Source: Sphingomonas edaphi
GTDB lineage: Bacteria; Pseudomonadota; Alphaproteobacteria; Sphingomonadales; Sphingomonadaceae
Direction: 5' to 3'
Assembly (NCBI RefSeq): GCF_003583725.1
Contig: NZ_QXTF01000005.1
Span: 1 to 64,000, forward strand
Length of the DNA: 64,000 nt
Below, in pieces: positions 54,601-62,241 of the stretch. Below the pieces are notes generated by a model. That model was not told the origin of the DNA and did not search any database. It saw only the letters and a program-made list of their open reading frames with translations. The position numbers and the translations under genes are program-made. The stretch's first letter is position 1, and every line of letters begins with the position of its first letter.

Positions 54601-55124
54601 AACTCAACCGGACTTCGATGCGTCTCCTGCTCCACCGCGCTGGAGGTCGGCATGACGATCAGCGCCAGTTCCTGGTGAAAGGCGGCAAGGTCATCGAACC
54701 GTAGGATGCAGTTTCCCTTGATCGCCCGCAAATTGCCAACGGTCAGCAGCCGCGTCAGTCGGCCCCAGCCGCGCCGGCTTGTCGGATAGGCGACGATGTC
54801 CGGGGTGCCGTCGATGAACACCAGTCGCGCACCCACAACCAACTTTAGGTCGGTCTGGAACAGCGCCTGTTCCTCGGACTTCAACTTGGCGGGGCGGCTA
54901 CTCCTCGTTCGCTCCTCGCTGATCTTCTCTTGGGCGCGAACCGGTCCTTCGCGCAGCGCCACCCAGGCGCGGACCACGCCAGCAACCGTGTTGCGGTCGG
55001 CGATGCCGATGCCAGTCAAGCCCAGCTGGATCGCGCGTGCTATCATGTCGGCCGGATGCGAAGCGCCGCGAAGGAAGCTGTAATTGGTCGCCGCGACCAG
55101 TTCTGCGAAGGCTGGCGCGCTCAC
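51681..55124 (-). CDS. dnaE2: Error-prone DNA polymerase DnaE2
   Basis: The 1147-residue C-family polymerase begins with a PHP domain (FAELVAATNYSFLRGASHP) and has the palm acidic residues in DIDVDFEHERREEV. It also has an OB-fold near the C-terminus (VRTAGVVLVRQRPGKGNAVF). DnaE2 works with ImuA and ImuB in SOS mutagenesis and tolerance of DNA damage. Its ATG overlaps the imuB stop by 4 bases. The C-terminal tail is His-rich (HPRGHSHQGQHHPHPRN). Confidence 0.97.
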   Translation of the reverse strand: MSAPAFAELVAATNYSFLRGASHPADMIARAIQLGLTGIGIADRNTVAGVVRAWVALREGPVRAQEKISEERTRSSRPAKLKSEEQALFQTDLKLVVGARLVFIDGTPDIVAYPTSRRGWGRLTRLLTVGNLRAIKGNCILRFDDLAAFHQELALIVMPTSSAVEQETHRSPVEFDRSDPGTGPRLVEVSPRTLFDTLDRLTRIAPGRVWLGLSMPRQGADARRAARLAGTAQEAGVPLLATNDALYAESAQRPLHDILTCIREGTTIHAAGRKLEANGERHLKSPLEMAKLFSAHPDAIAQTQRLLDMIDFTLDQLRYEYPHEPVPEGWDADGWLAHLAWEAAHKRHGPVLPEQLVKLIEEELELIRERRYAYYFLTVHDLVRFAREECTPPILCQGRGSAANSAVCFLLGVTSIDPMKHDLLFSRFISEERDEPPDIDVDFEHERREEVMQYIYSRYGRHRAGIAATVIHYRSRSTVREVAKALGLSEDVSARIASTVWGSWSGDLGDERISEAGFDLANPQIVRMRALCRQLLGSPFPRHLSQHVGGYVLTEDRLDETVPLHHAAMENRTFIEWDKDDIDALGLMKVDVLALGMLTCIQKCFDLMRKHDLGDHTLEVDIDAADEAVFDMLCKGDSIGVFQVESRAQINMLPRLKPRTLYDLTVQVAIVRPGPIEGDMVHPYLRRRAGVDPVEFPSPKPPHDPNELRKLLGKTFGVPLFQEQAMRLAIVAADFTPNEANRLRRAMATFRHVGGMDAFKEKLVEGMIGRGYERDFAERCYKQIEGFGSYGFPESHALSFARLVYVSSWIKCHHPAVFAAGILNSQPMGFYAPAQLVRDAIEHGVEVRHVDINTSDWDCTLEKCEDGSHAVRLGFRQMDGFRSAWAEALCAARQEGPFRDLEDLARRASLSRPALRLLASADACRSVGLGRREALWEARRMPGEQLPLFAAADAEELAAEPDAMLPAMPLNEQVVADYQTLRLSLKGHPMCFLRDLFRSEGVLSCAETSAAKNGKRVRTAGVVLVRQRPGKGNAVFMTIEDETGVTNILLWASDFEKQRRAVMGSRLMMIEGVVQRSKEGIVHLMASRIIDRTTELDRLSQADKPTIPLSRADEFWRPQHPRGHSHQGQHHPHPRNVRILPKSRDFH

Positions 55125-56674
55125 GCAAACAGACCATGCAGGTACCAGCCGGGCTTGTTTTTCTCCTCATAGAGACCGTGACGGAATATCCAGAAGCGCC
55201 GCCCGCGCGCATCTTCTACCCGATAATAATCTCGGGTCAGGCCTGGCCGGTCGACGGCGCCGTCCTTGCGCCGCCACCATTCGCTAGCGATTCGCTCAGG
55301 GCCTTCGAAAAGGCGGATATAGTGGAAGCCTTGCCGCCACTTGAATCGGTGCGGCGGGCCGTCCGGGACTTCGGCCATTACTTCGATTGGCTGAGGCGGA
55401 TCGAACAGATGCAAGGGGCGCGACGGCGGTTCACCGGCCTCCGACACTTGCCACGCGGCGGGCTTCATGTCTTCCACCGCGGGCAGGGCAATCTGCGCCT
55501 GTTCGGGAATATGGGTATCGACCGGTGCCAAGCGACGCACGCGGTCGCGGCCAAGACGGGTGGTAAGACGGTCAATTAGTGCCGCCATCTGCATCTCGCT
55601 GATCGATCCGCCTTCCAGTTTCAACTGGGCCGCGGCCAGCGGTTCGATGACCGGTACGTCGATCCGGATGACGTCGAAGCCAAAGCCGGGATCGATTGGA
55701 TCGCTCAACCCTTCGACCCGCTCGCGAATTAGGCGGACGACGCTGTTCGCGTCGCGAACCGGTCGGCCGGTCTCGACCGACAGGGTTCGCGTCATCCCGT
55801 CACTACGGAAAAATGTCGCATCGAATCGGCGCCCACCGATATCCCGGCGTCCCATCTCCTCGCCCACTTCGGCGACCAGTTCGGACAGGACGGACAAGGC
55901 GTATTCTGTGTGCGCGACTGGTTCGGCAAATCGGCGCTCGGCCGTCACCGGCGCGGGTGGCCTGATCGGAACAATCGGCCGTTCGACCTCGCCCAGCAGG
56001 TGCCGCAACCGCTCGACCCCCTCGCCGCTGAACCGCGCGGCAAGCCCCGACATTGGCCGCACCGCCATGTCGCCGACCGTTTTCAAACCTGCGCGGAGCA
56101 AGGCTTGTGTCGCTTCCTCGCCCAGTTCCAGCGCGGTGATGCCAAGGGAGCGGATGGCCTTGCATTCGTCGCCTCCCTGCCATGGGTTGCGGGCCAGGGC
56201 ACGCGCCGCCGCCGATGTGTTACCTGCCGCGATCCGGACCGTCATTCCAGTTGCCCGCAGTCGCCGCCCGGTATCCTCCGCCAGACCCTCCTCGCCGCCG
56301 AACAAATGGGAACAGCCGCTGATGTCCATGACCAGCCCGTCCGGCGGATCGAGCGCAACCATCGGCGTGTAGCGCAGGCAGGCTTCCGCCAACCGCTCCA
56401 GCCAGCGCCGGTCGGCCGCAGGATCATGATCAAACACCGCAAGTTCGGGCACGCGCGCCCGTGCATCAGCCAGGGAAAGCCCGCTCGACAATCCTAGCCG
56501 TCCTGCGCTGGGGTCGAGCGCAACCAGCCGCATTGAGCCCTTAATTTTGCCGGTGAGCGCGAACGGTTGTTTGGGCGCAAAATCAGGCGGCGGCTGACGT
56601 CGCAGCCGATCCGCGGGAAGAACGGGAAACCAGATCGCCAGATAGCGCCGGGTCCCGGAAGATGGATTGGTCAC
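55121..56674 (-). CDS. imuB: Y-family polymerase-like protein ImuB
   Basis: The protein is about 517 residues and resembles Y-family polymerases (RYLAIWFPVLPADRL, LVMDISGCSHLFGGE, IAAGNTSAAARALAR). By family knowledge ImuB lacks catalytic activity and acts as a hub binding the sliding clamp and DnaE2. A stretch QIALPAV near the C-terminal third could be a clamp-binding motif. The start is taken as GTG 56674, which has GGAG upstream and begins four to ten residues before the conserved sequence. This makes imuB overlap imuA by 92 bases. Confidence 0.9.
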   Translation of the reverse strand: MTNPSSGTRRYLAIWFPVLPADRLRRQPPPDFAPKQPFALTGKIKGSMRLVALDPSAGRLGLSSGLSLADARARVPELAVFDHDPAADRRWLERLAEACLRYTPMVALDPPDGLVMDISGCSHLFGGEEGLAEDTGRRLRATGMTVRIAAGNTSAAARALARNPWQGGDECKAIRSLGITALELGEEATQALLRAGLKTVGDMAVRPMSGLAARFSGEGVERLRHLLGEVERPIVPIRPPAPVTAERRFAEPVAHTEYALSVLSELVAEVGEEMGRRDIGGRRFDATFFRSDGMTRTLSVETGRPVRDANSVVRLIRERVEGLSDPIDPGFGFDVIRIDVPVIEPLAAAQLKLEGGSISEMQMAALIDRLTTRLGRDRVRRLAPVDTHIPEQAQIALPAVEDMKPAAWQVSEAGEPPSRPLHLFDPPQPIEVMAEVPDGPPHRFKWRQGFHYIRLFEGPERIASEWWRRKDGAVDRPGLTRDYYRVEDARGRRFWIFRHGLYEEKNKPGWYLHGLFA

Positions 56675-57347
56675 GGTTCCACTCCAAATGCCAGCGCATT
56701 CCGGCGGGACCGGAGCGGCGGCGCAGCAATTCGATTTCGAAGGCCGGAAGCCCCGCCTCACCAGCCGATCTGGCAGCACGGACCGCCCAGCGGGTTTCCG
56801 CCGCGCTCGGCGAAGGTTTGGCATCGGCGCGAAGCATGATCACCGTCGTTCCCGACCGTTCCGCTGCCAGCGCCAGGCGGCGGCTGGCAGTCAGGTCTAG
56901 CGCTGGGCATTTGCCCCAGCATTCGACCACCAGCACCGGTAATCCCGAGCATCGCGCCGCATCCGCTGCCCCTCGCAACAGCGCAACCGCATCGGGTGCC
57001 ATCGCAAGAATCAGCCGGTTCGGATCGCTGCCCAGTTCAGCTACGCCCGGCGCGTAAATATCACCCGACCGCCGCCGGGCATCATCGCAGCGAAGCCAGA
57101 GCAGGGGTGCCTCTGTTTCAGTTGCCCGGATCGCCAGCATCGTCGCAAACCCGGCCGCGCTCGCGCAATCTCCTACGTCCAGCGCGAAGAATTCATGAAG
57201 CCGCGCACGGGCGAATCCACCCTCTAACATCGCATCCAGCTCTTCGTGCCCAGTCGAAAAGCGGCCATCCGGACGGTTGCGGTCTTCCCTCGCGATTCCC
57301 GCGATACGCCGCCTTACCCGGGCAAGATGATCCACCGACTCGCGCAT
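56583..57347 (-). CDS. imuA: ImuA, RecA/SulA-like protein of the SOS mutagenesis cassette
   Basis: The 254-residue protein has the RecA-like fold of ImuA (RFSTGHEELDAMLEGGFARARLHE in conserved parts, PLLWLRCD, LPVLVVECWGK), without a clear Walker A motif. It is first in imuA-imuB-dnaE2. The ATG at 57347 lies only four bases from the SOS box and has no Shine-Dalgarno sequence. The transcript may therefore have a very short leader. GTG 57335 is a weaker alternative start. Confidence 0.9.
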   Translation of the reverse strand: MRESVDHLARVRRRIAGIAREDRNRPDGRFSTGHEELDAMLEGGFARARLHEFFALDVGDCASAAGFATMLAIRATETEAPLLWLRCDDARRRSGDIYAPGVAELGSDPNRLILAMAPDAVALLRGAADAARCSGLPVLVVECWGKCPALDLTASRRLALAAERSGTTVIMLRADAKPSPSAAETRWAVRAARSAGEAGLPAFEIELLRRRSGPAGMRWHLEWNRDQSIFRDPALSGDLVSRSSRGSAATSAAA

Positions 57348-57351
57348 ATCT

Positions 57352-57396
57352 GTTCTTGTTATGTTCTAATTGCGGCCAGCAGGCAGCGCGAGTCAA
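57352..57396 (-). promoter_or_regulatory. LexA-regulated promoter of imuA-imuB-dnaE2
   Basis: GTTC-N7-GTTC at 57352-57366 (GAAC-N7-GAAC on the gene strand) is the alphaproteobacterial SOS box. A -35-like TTGACT lies at 57391-57396 on the minus strand, and AT-rich bases about 18 further on could serve as -10. The box would then cover the start of transcription, so LexA bound there should block the polymerase. Confidence 0.88.
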
Positions 57397-57426
57397 GCGA
57401 TGGGAAACAGAGGAGATCATGAAAAA

Positions 57427-57517
57427 TGGCGGAGCGGGAGGGATTCGAACCCTCGATACGGTTTTGCCGTATACTCACTTTCCAGGCGAGCGCCTTCGAC
57501 CACTCGGCCACCGCTCC
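57427..57517 (-). tRNA. tRNA-Ser (anticodon GGA)
   Basis: The minus strand reads as a class II tRNA. The acceptor GGAGCGG pairs with CCGCTCC, the D arm is GCCGAGTGGTCGAAGGC, and the anticodon loop CTGGAAA carries GGA. A long variable arm, the T loop GGTTCGAATCC and an encoded CCA follow. It decodes TCC and TCT serine codons. Confidence 0.97.
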
Positions 57518-57607
57518 GCATATCGCTGGAAGGCCGGACCTCTAGGCAAGCTGGAGCGATTGGGCAAGCTTGCCGCTTGGGGCCTTCGGCCCCTATGCCG
57601 TTCCCGC

Positions 57608-58006
57608 ATGACGCGGCGCTTCGACCATCCCCCTTCCGCAGAGGAAATCGAGGCAATCGCTCGCGCCGCGCTGACGGCCTTGCCCGAGCCTTTCGCCAAC
57701 CACCTGCGAGCCGTCGTGCTGCAAATCGACGAATATGCCGATGACGCCCTGCTCGCCGAAATGGGCATCGACCATCCGCTCGACCTGACCGGTGTCTATG
57801 AGGGCATCCCCATCGGCGAGCGGAGCGTGGAGACCAGCGGCACGCTGCCCGACCGCATCCGCCTTTTCCGACAACCGATTCTCGCCGAATGGGCCGAGGA
57901 AGGCGAGGCGTTCGAGCATCTCGTCCGGCACATCTTGATCCATGAAGTCGGCCATCATTTCGGGCTGAGCGACGAGGACATGCATGCCCTGGAGGAGCAG
58001 GAATGA
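57608..58006 (+). CDS. Metallopeptidase family protein (DUF1025, minimal zincin)
   Basis: The 132-residue protein has the zincin motif HEVGHHFGLSDEDM, with a third ligand probably in the following Asp or His. FDHPPSAEEIEAIARAAL and YEGIPIGERS are typical of this small family. Its substrate is unknown. The frame is open far upstream, through the tRNA gene, but ATG 57608 is the family start. The stop overlaps ccmA by 4 bases, so it is coupled to the heme exporter genes. Confidence 0.87.
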   Translation: MTRRFDHPPSAEEIEAIARAALTALPEPFANHLRAVVLQIDEYADDALLAEMGIDHPLDLTGVYEGIPIGERSVETSGTLPDRIRLFRQPILAEWAEEGEAFEHLVRHILIHEVGHHFGLSDEDMHALEEQE

Positions 58007-58554
58007 CCCTCCTCGAGGGACGCGGGCTTGCGCTAATCCGTGGCGGTCGACTGCTGTTCGAAGGCCTCGATCTCTCACTCCACCGGGGAGGTGCGCTACA
58101 CCTTGCGGGACCGAACGGTTGCGGCAAGACGAGCCTGATCCGGCTGGTCGCAGGCCTGCTCAAGCCGGCGGCAGGGAAGCTGGAACGGAGCGAAGCAGCA
58201 CTGGCCGACGAGGGGCTGGCACTCGACCTCGACTTAAAGCTCGGCAAGGCGCTCGCCTTTTGGAACGGGCCAAAGCTGGCCGACGCGATGACCGCCTTCG
58301 GTCTTGACCCGCTCGCCGACGTTCCGGTGCGGCTGCTGTCAACCGGACAGGCCAAGCGCGCGCGCCTTGCGCGGGTCATGGCCAGCGGTTCACCTCTGTG
58401 GCTGCTCGACGAGCCGGTCAACGGGCTCGACGGCGACGGCGTGCGGCGGCTGTCCGCCGCGATCGCGGCGCACCAGTTGGCCGGCGGCGCGGTCGTCGCG
58501 GCCAGCCACGTCGCACTGGAAGGTGACTGGCAGCGGCTGGAGCTTGGCCGATGA
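58003..58554 (+). CDS. ccmA: Heme exporter ATP-binding protein CcmA
   Basis: The 183-residue ATPase has Walker A GPNGCGKTSL, signature LSTGQAKRARLARV and Walker B LWLLDEPVNGLD. The short length and sequence fit CcmA, which works with CcmB in c-type cytochrome maturation by releasing heme-loaded CcmE. It overlaps both neighbours by 4 bases. ccmC, ccmD and later genes are not adjacent. Confidence 0.93.
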   Translation: MTLLEGRGLALIRGGRLLFEGLDLSLHRGGALHLAGPNGCGKTSLIRLVAGLLKPAAGKLERSEAALADEGLALDLDLKLGKALAFWNGPKLADAMTAFGLDPLADVPVRLLSTGQAKRARLARVMASGSPLWLLDEPVNGLDGDGVRRLSAAIAAHQLAGGAVVAASHVALEGDWQRLELGR

Positions 58555-59189
58555 TCGGACGCCTTATCGCGCGCGATGTGCGCCGCAGCCTGTCCGGAGG
58601 GGCATGGCTTCCGGTTGCGTTCTTCCTGTTGGTGGCCACGATCGTTCCCTTTGCCGTGGGGCCGGACGCACGACTTCTCGCCCGCATCGGGGGCGGCGCT
58701 CTCTGGATTGCTGCTTTGACCGCAGCCCTCCTGCCGATCGAGCGACTGGTCGAACCGGACCGGGCAGATGGAACCCTGGACCAGCTCACGATCATGGGCG
58801 TCTCCGAGGAAGCGGTCGCAGCGGCAAAGATCATCGGGCATTGGCTAACGTTCGGTCCGCTGCTGCTAATCGCGGCAGTGCCCGGCAGTTTCCTGGTCGG
58901 CCTGGACGGACCGGCCCTGACGCGCTGCCTTATCGCTTTGGCCATCGGCACGCCGGCGCTGGCTGCGCTTGCCGTCGGGGTCGCCGCCTTGACGGCCGGG
59001 CTAGCGCGCGCCGGGGCCCTCGCAGGACTGCTGCTGATGCCGCTTGCTGTGCCGCTGGTCATCTTCGGTGCAGCCGCAACCGGCGACGGCGAGAGTGCCG
59101 CGTTGAAGCTCGAAGCCGCAGTTGCCTTGTTGACGGTCGCTGGCGCGCCCTTCGTCGGCGGCGCGGCGATCAGGGCGTCGCGGAGCTAG
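58551..59189 (+). CDS. ccmB: Heme exporter protein CcmB
   Basis: The 212-residue protein has six membrane segments and the CcmB pattern RDVRRSLSGGAWLPVAFFL in conserved parts, ERLVEPDRADGTLDQL and later IIGHWLTFGPLL. It forms the membrane part of the CcmAB transporter. It converges on the methyltransferase gene with a 4-base overlap. Confidence 0.93.
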   Translation: MIGRLIARDVRRSLSGGAWLPVAFFLLVATIVPFAVGPDARLLARIGGGALWIAALTAALLPIERLVEPDRADGTLDQLTIMGVSEEAVAAAKIIGHWLTFGPLLLIAAVPGSFLVGLDGPALTRCLIALAIGTPALAALAVGVAALTAGLARAGALAGLLLMPLAVPLVIFGAAATGDGESAALKLEAAVALLTVAGAPFVGGAAIRASRS

Positions 59190-60055
59190 TCGCGGCTCCA
59201 GCGCGCGAAGATGGCCGTCGGAAGCAGTAGGCCGCGCGCTTCCTCGCGCACAGCCATTTCGCCGCACTCGACGCGACCGCCAAGATGGGTCGTCAGCTGT
59301 GACAACAGCTCGCCGATGCTGAGTGCCGACATCCGCACCGCATAGACGGTAAGGACAAGGAAGCGGCTGTCCTGGTCGAGCAGCTTGACGCAGTTCGCAA
59401 GCAGCGGCGCAAGATGTTCCTCCAGTCGCCAGACTTCACCTTCCGGGCCACGGCCGAACTTGGGCGGGTCGAGCAGAATCCCATCGTAGCGGCGGCCTCG
59501 CCGGACCTCCCGGGCGGTGAACTTCGCGGCGTCGTCGACGATCCAGCGAATGGGCCGCTCGGCAAGACCTGACAGAGCCGCGTTGGCCCGCCCGCCCTCA
59601 ACCGACTTCTTCGACGCATCGACATGGACCAGACGCGCGCCGATGTCGGACAACAGCAGTGTGCCGACGCCGGTGTAGCCGAAGAGATTCATGATATCGG
59701 CGTCGTTGGCCCGTTCCACCATCCAGTCCCACTGTGGCGCCATGTCGGGGAAGAAGCCAAGGTGGCGGAAGGGCGTCAGGCTAGCGTGGAAACGAACGTT
59801 GCCCCGGACCAGCGGCCAGCTCTGCGGGACGGCCCGGTGCTGGACCCAGCGGCCGCCGCCTTCTTCGTCGGAACCGGGGACGAAGGTCGCATCGGGAGCC
59901 CAAACGCTATGTTCGGGCTGCCACATCGCCTGCGGTTCCGGGCGAACGACCGTAACGGGTCCGTAACGCTCCCATTTCTGACCATTGCCGCTGTCAAGCA
60001 GCCCCCAGTCGTCCCAAGGCTCGGCGACGATGGTTTCGAGATTCCCGATGGTCAT
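59186..60055 (-). CDS. Class I SAM-dependent methyltransferase (RlmI-like)
   Basis: The 289-residue protein has a Rossmann methyltransferase domain: NLFGYTGVGTLLLSDIGA (SAM binding), VHVDASKKSVEGGRAN, and the catalytic-loop-like LLDPPKFGRGPEGE. The last resembles 23S rRNA cytosine methyltransferases of the RlmI group. Unlike RlmI it lacks the N-terminal PUA domain. The target is unknown. Its start overlaps the M16 peptidase stop by 4 bases, at the distal end of the oxidase operon. Confidence 0.86.
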   Translation of the reverse strand: MTIGNLETIVAEPWDDWGLLDSGNGQKWERYGPVTVVRPEPQAMWQPEHSVWAPDATFVPGSDEEGGGRWVQHRAVPQSWPLVRGNVRFHASLTPFRHLGFFPDMAPQWDWMVERANDADIMNLFGYTGVGTLLLSDIGARLVHVDASKKSVEGGRANAALSGLAERPIRWIVDDAAKFTAREVRRGRRYDGILLDPPKFGRGPEGEVWRLEEHLAPLLANCVKLLDQDSRFLVLTVYAVRMSALSIGELLSQLTTHLGGRVECGEMAVREEARGLLLPTAIFARWSRD

Positions 60056-61278
60056 GCGGCCAGCGCGAGCTTTCCACCGATCGAGGCCATCGCGCGCGGC
60101 CCGGACAGCATCGTGGCCCCGGCGGCACGGGCGCGTCCCGCATCGACGCTGCGGAGCTCCTCCAGCATTTCGTCGACGCTCATGATCCGGCCGAAGATCT
60201 CCAGCGAGCGCGCCATCGCATCGGCTCGACCCTGCGGGGTTTCAAGCGCCATCAATATGCCCGCCTCGACCTGCGCCCGGGCGCGCTTCACCTCGGCCTC
60301 AGTAAGATCCTGCGCGGCGCGCTCGACTGTTTCACGCGCAAGATTCAGCGCCTCGGCGGCCCGCGCCTTGTCGGTCGATAGGTTAACCGCGAACATGCCG
60401 GTGTCGGCAAAGCCCTGCGTCCAGGCGTAAATGGAATAGGCAAGGCCGCGATCCTCGCGAAGCTCCTGGAAAAGGCGCGACGACATACCGCCGCCCACGG
60501 CCTGCGCGAACAGTGACAGGGAAGGCGCCTCGGGATCAGAAGCGGGCAACCCTGGCATCGCCAAGGCGAGGTGGGCTTGTTCCGCGCTGCGCCGGTCCGA
60601 CCGAGTCCCACCGAGGAATCGAGCATCAGCGATGGCGGGCGCCTCGCCGGTGGGAAGGTCGCCGAACAGCGCCTCTGCAAGCATCAGGACATGGCCAGGA
60701 TCGACCTTGCCTGCTGCGGCGATGACCAGTCTGTCCGGCCGATATTGCTCTTCAAGCCAGCCGGTGCAGTCGGCGCGAGTGAAACCTCGGATGCTGGCGT
60801 CAGTGCCCAGAACCGGCCGGGCGATAGGCTGCGTGCCGAACGCTGCTTCGAACAAATGATCGTGAATCAGGTCGTCAGGCGTATCGAGGCATTCGCCAAG
60901 TTCCGACAGGATGACGAGCTTTTCCCGCTCCAGCTCCGCCTCGTCCAGCTTCGGTGCGCGAACCAGGTCGGCGATCAGTTCGAGCGCGAGGCCGACATCG
61001 GGCGCCAACGTGCGGGCATGGAAAACGGTCTGGTCGCGCGCGGTCCAGGCGTTGAGCGAGCCGCCGACATCCTCGATCGCCTCAGCGATCGCGCGAGCGT
61101 CCCGGCCGCGCGCGCCCTTGAACACCATATGCTCGACAAGATGGGCGAGCCCGCCCTTGCCGTCCGCTTCCGACCGCGAGCCGACCCCGGCATAAAGGCC
61201 GATCGCCGCCGACTGTGCACCCGGCATTGGATCGATAGCGACGGTTACGCCATTAGCGAGGCGAGTTAGCTCAGCCAT
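60052..61278 (-). CDS. M16-family zinc peptidase
   Basis: The 408-residue protein has the inverted zinc motif HLVEH (H46, E49, H50) and the M16 pattern of mitochondrial processing peptidase beta-like proteins (NGVTVAIDPMPG, GSRSEADGKGGLAH, GGSLNAWTARDQTVF). No signal peptide is seen. ATG 61278 overlaps the SURF1 stop by 8 bases; the longer frame has an unrelated extension. The substrate is unknown. Confidence 0.93.
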   Translation of the reverse strand: MAELTRLANGVTVAIDPMPGAQSAAIGLYAGVGSRSEADGKGGLAHLVEHMVFKGARGRDARAIAEAIEDVGGSLNAWTARDQTVFHARTLAPDVGLALELIADLVRAPKLDEAELEREKLVILSELGECLDTPDDLIHDHLFEAAFGTQPIARPVLGTDASIRGFTRADCTGWLEEQYRPDRLVIAAAGKVDPGHVLMLAEALFGDLPTGEAPAIADARFLGGTRSDRRSAEQAHLALAMPGLPASDPEAPSLSLFAQAVGGGMSSRLFQELREDRGLAYSIYAWTQGFADTGMFAVNLSTDKARAAEALNLARETVERAAQDLTEAEVKRARAQVEAGILMALETPQGRADAMARSLEIFGRIMSVDEMLEELRSVDAGRARAAGATMLSGPRAMASIGGKLALAA

Positions 61279-61867
61279 TGGCCGCCGCCTCCATTCGCCA
61301 ACGGCCGCGCAGGGCAAGCAGGTAGATCACCACTGCGATAGTTGCGAACAGGAACCACTGGATAGCGTAGCTGAAATGGTTGTTGGGAATGTTGGCAGGC
61401 GAGGGCGGCGCGCTTGCCACGAGTCCGGGTCCCGGCGTCGCAGCGACGAGCCGCATCCGGCTTTTCGAATCTGGCGCAATCAGGCCGCTGACGAGGCCGC
61501 CCTTGTAATCGCGGCCTGCATTCGGATTCTTCGACCAGCCCAGCTCGACCGCCAAGCCGGGACCTTCGGCCCCTGTCCGACAGTCGGCAATAACCAAGTA
61601 GCCAGGCTCGCCACGAACGTTCTGACCCGCAGCGGTGCGGAAGCCGACCACCTGCAGGCAATTGCCGGTCGCGTTGCGGAAAAGCGGCGGCTCCTTCGGG
61701 GGAACGACTGGCCAGCCCATTGGCGGCTGTCCGGCGGCGGCGGCATAGCTAGCCAGCAGCGCGTCCTTCTCCGCCTTGCGCTGCAGCTGCCAGATGCCGA
61801 GCCCAATCATCGTAGCGACGGCGAGCGCGACCAGGATGGTCGGGATGATGGGAAGCTTGCGTCTCAT
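61271..61867 (-). CDS. SURF1-family cytochrome oxidase assembly protein
   Basis: The protein is about 198 residues with a membrane helix at each end (PTILVALAVATMIGLGIWQLQRK in parts and FATIAVVIYLLAL). The SURF1 features GIWQLQRKAEKD, VELGWSKN and NNHFSYAIQWF are present. SURF1 assists heme a insertion into subunit I. ATG 61867 overlaps the DUF983 stop by 4 bases. Confidence 0.93.
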   Translation of the reverse strand: MRRKLPIIPTILVALAVATMIGLGIWQLQRKAEKDALLASYAAAAGQPPMGWPVVPPKEPPLFRNATGNCLQVVGFRTAAGQNVRGEPGYLVIADCRTGAEGPGLAVELGWSKNPNAGRDYKGGLVSGLIAPDSKSRMRLVAATPGPGLVASAPPSPANIPNNHFSYAIQWFLFATIAVVIYLLALRGRWRMEAAANG

Positions 61868-62241
61868 CTGACGATCCGTCCTTCCCGCGCATGGTGGACA
61901 TATTCCTGGTAGATGAGTGCGGCCTTGCCCAGCCGGAGACCGTAGAGCGTGAGGCCGAGGCCGATCGGCATCCATACGAGGTGAACCCACCACGGTGGGC
62001 TTACACCCTGGTCCAGGACAATGGCGCCGACTGCGACGATCGCGCCGACGATCAGGATCAGGAACGCCGCCGGCCCGTCACCGACGTTGAACCTATCGAA
62101 ATCGAGGTCGCATGCGCGGCAGCGGGATGCGAAGCGGGCGAGGCCCGCGAACAGCGTCCTCGCCCCGCATCGGGGGCACAGGCCCCCGGAAGTCGCCGCC
62201 GCCAGTGACGGCGCGGCGCCGGTCACCGGCGCCCCGCCCAT
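61864..62241 (-). CDS. DUF983 membrane protein
   Basis: The 125-residue protein has a zinc-ribbon-like N-terminus (LCPRCGARTLF, then RCRACDLDF) and two membrane helices. DUF983 proteins are common in alphaproteobacterial cytochrome oxidase operons and have no known function. The ATG shares one base with the ctaE stop. Confidence 0.9.
   Translation of the reverse strand: MGGAPVTGAAPSLAAATSGGLCPRCGARTLFAGLARFASRCRACDLDFDRFNVGDGPAAFLILIVGAIVAVGAIVLDQGVSPPWWVHLVWMPIGLGLTLYGLRLGKAALIYQEYVHHAREGRIVR

Noticed and set aside
56996-58006. A 336-codon plus-strand frame
   Set aside because: Its first 204 codons run antisense to imuA and through the tRNA-Ser gene. Family similarity to the DUF1025 peptidase starts at ATG 57608.
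57417-58841. A 474-codon minus-strand frame across the tRNA-Ser, peptidase, ccmA and ccmB
   Set aside because: It is Arg/Pro/Ser-rich with no family, and the plus strand holds three well-supported genes.
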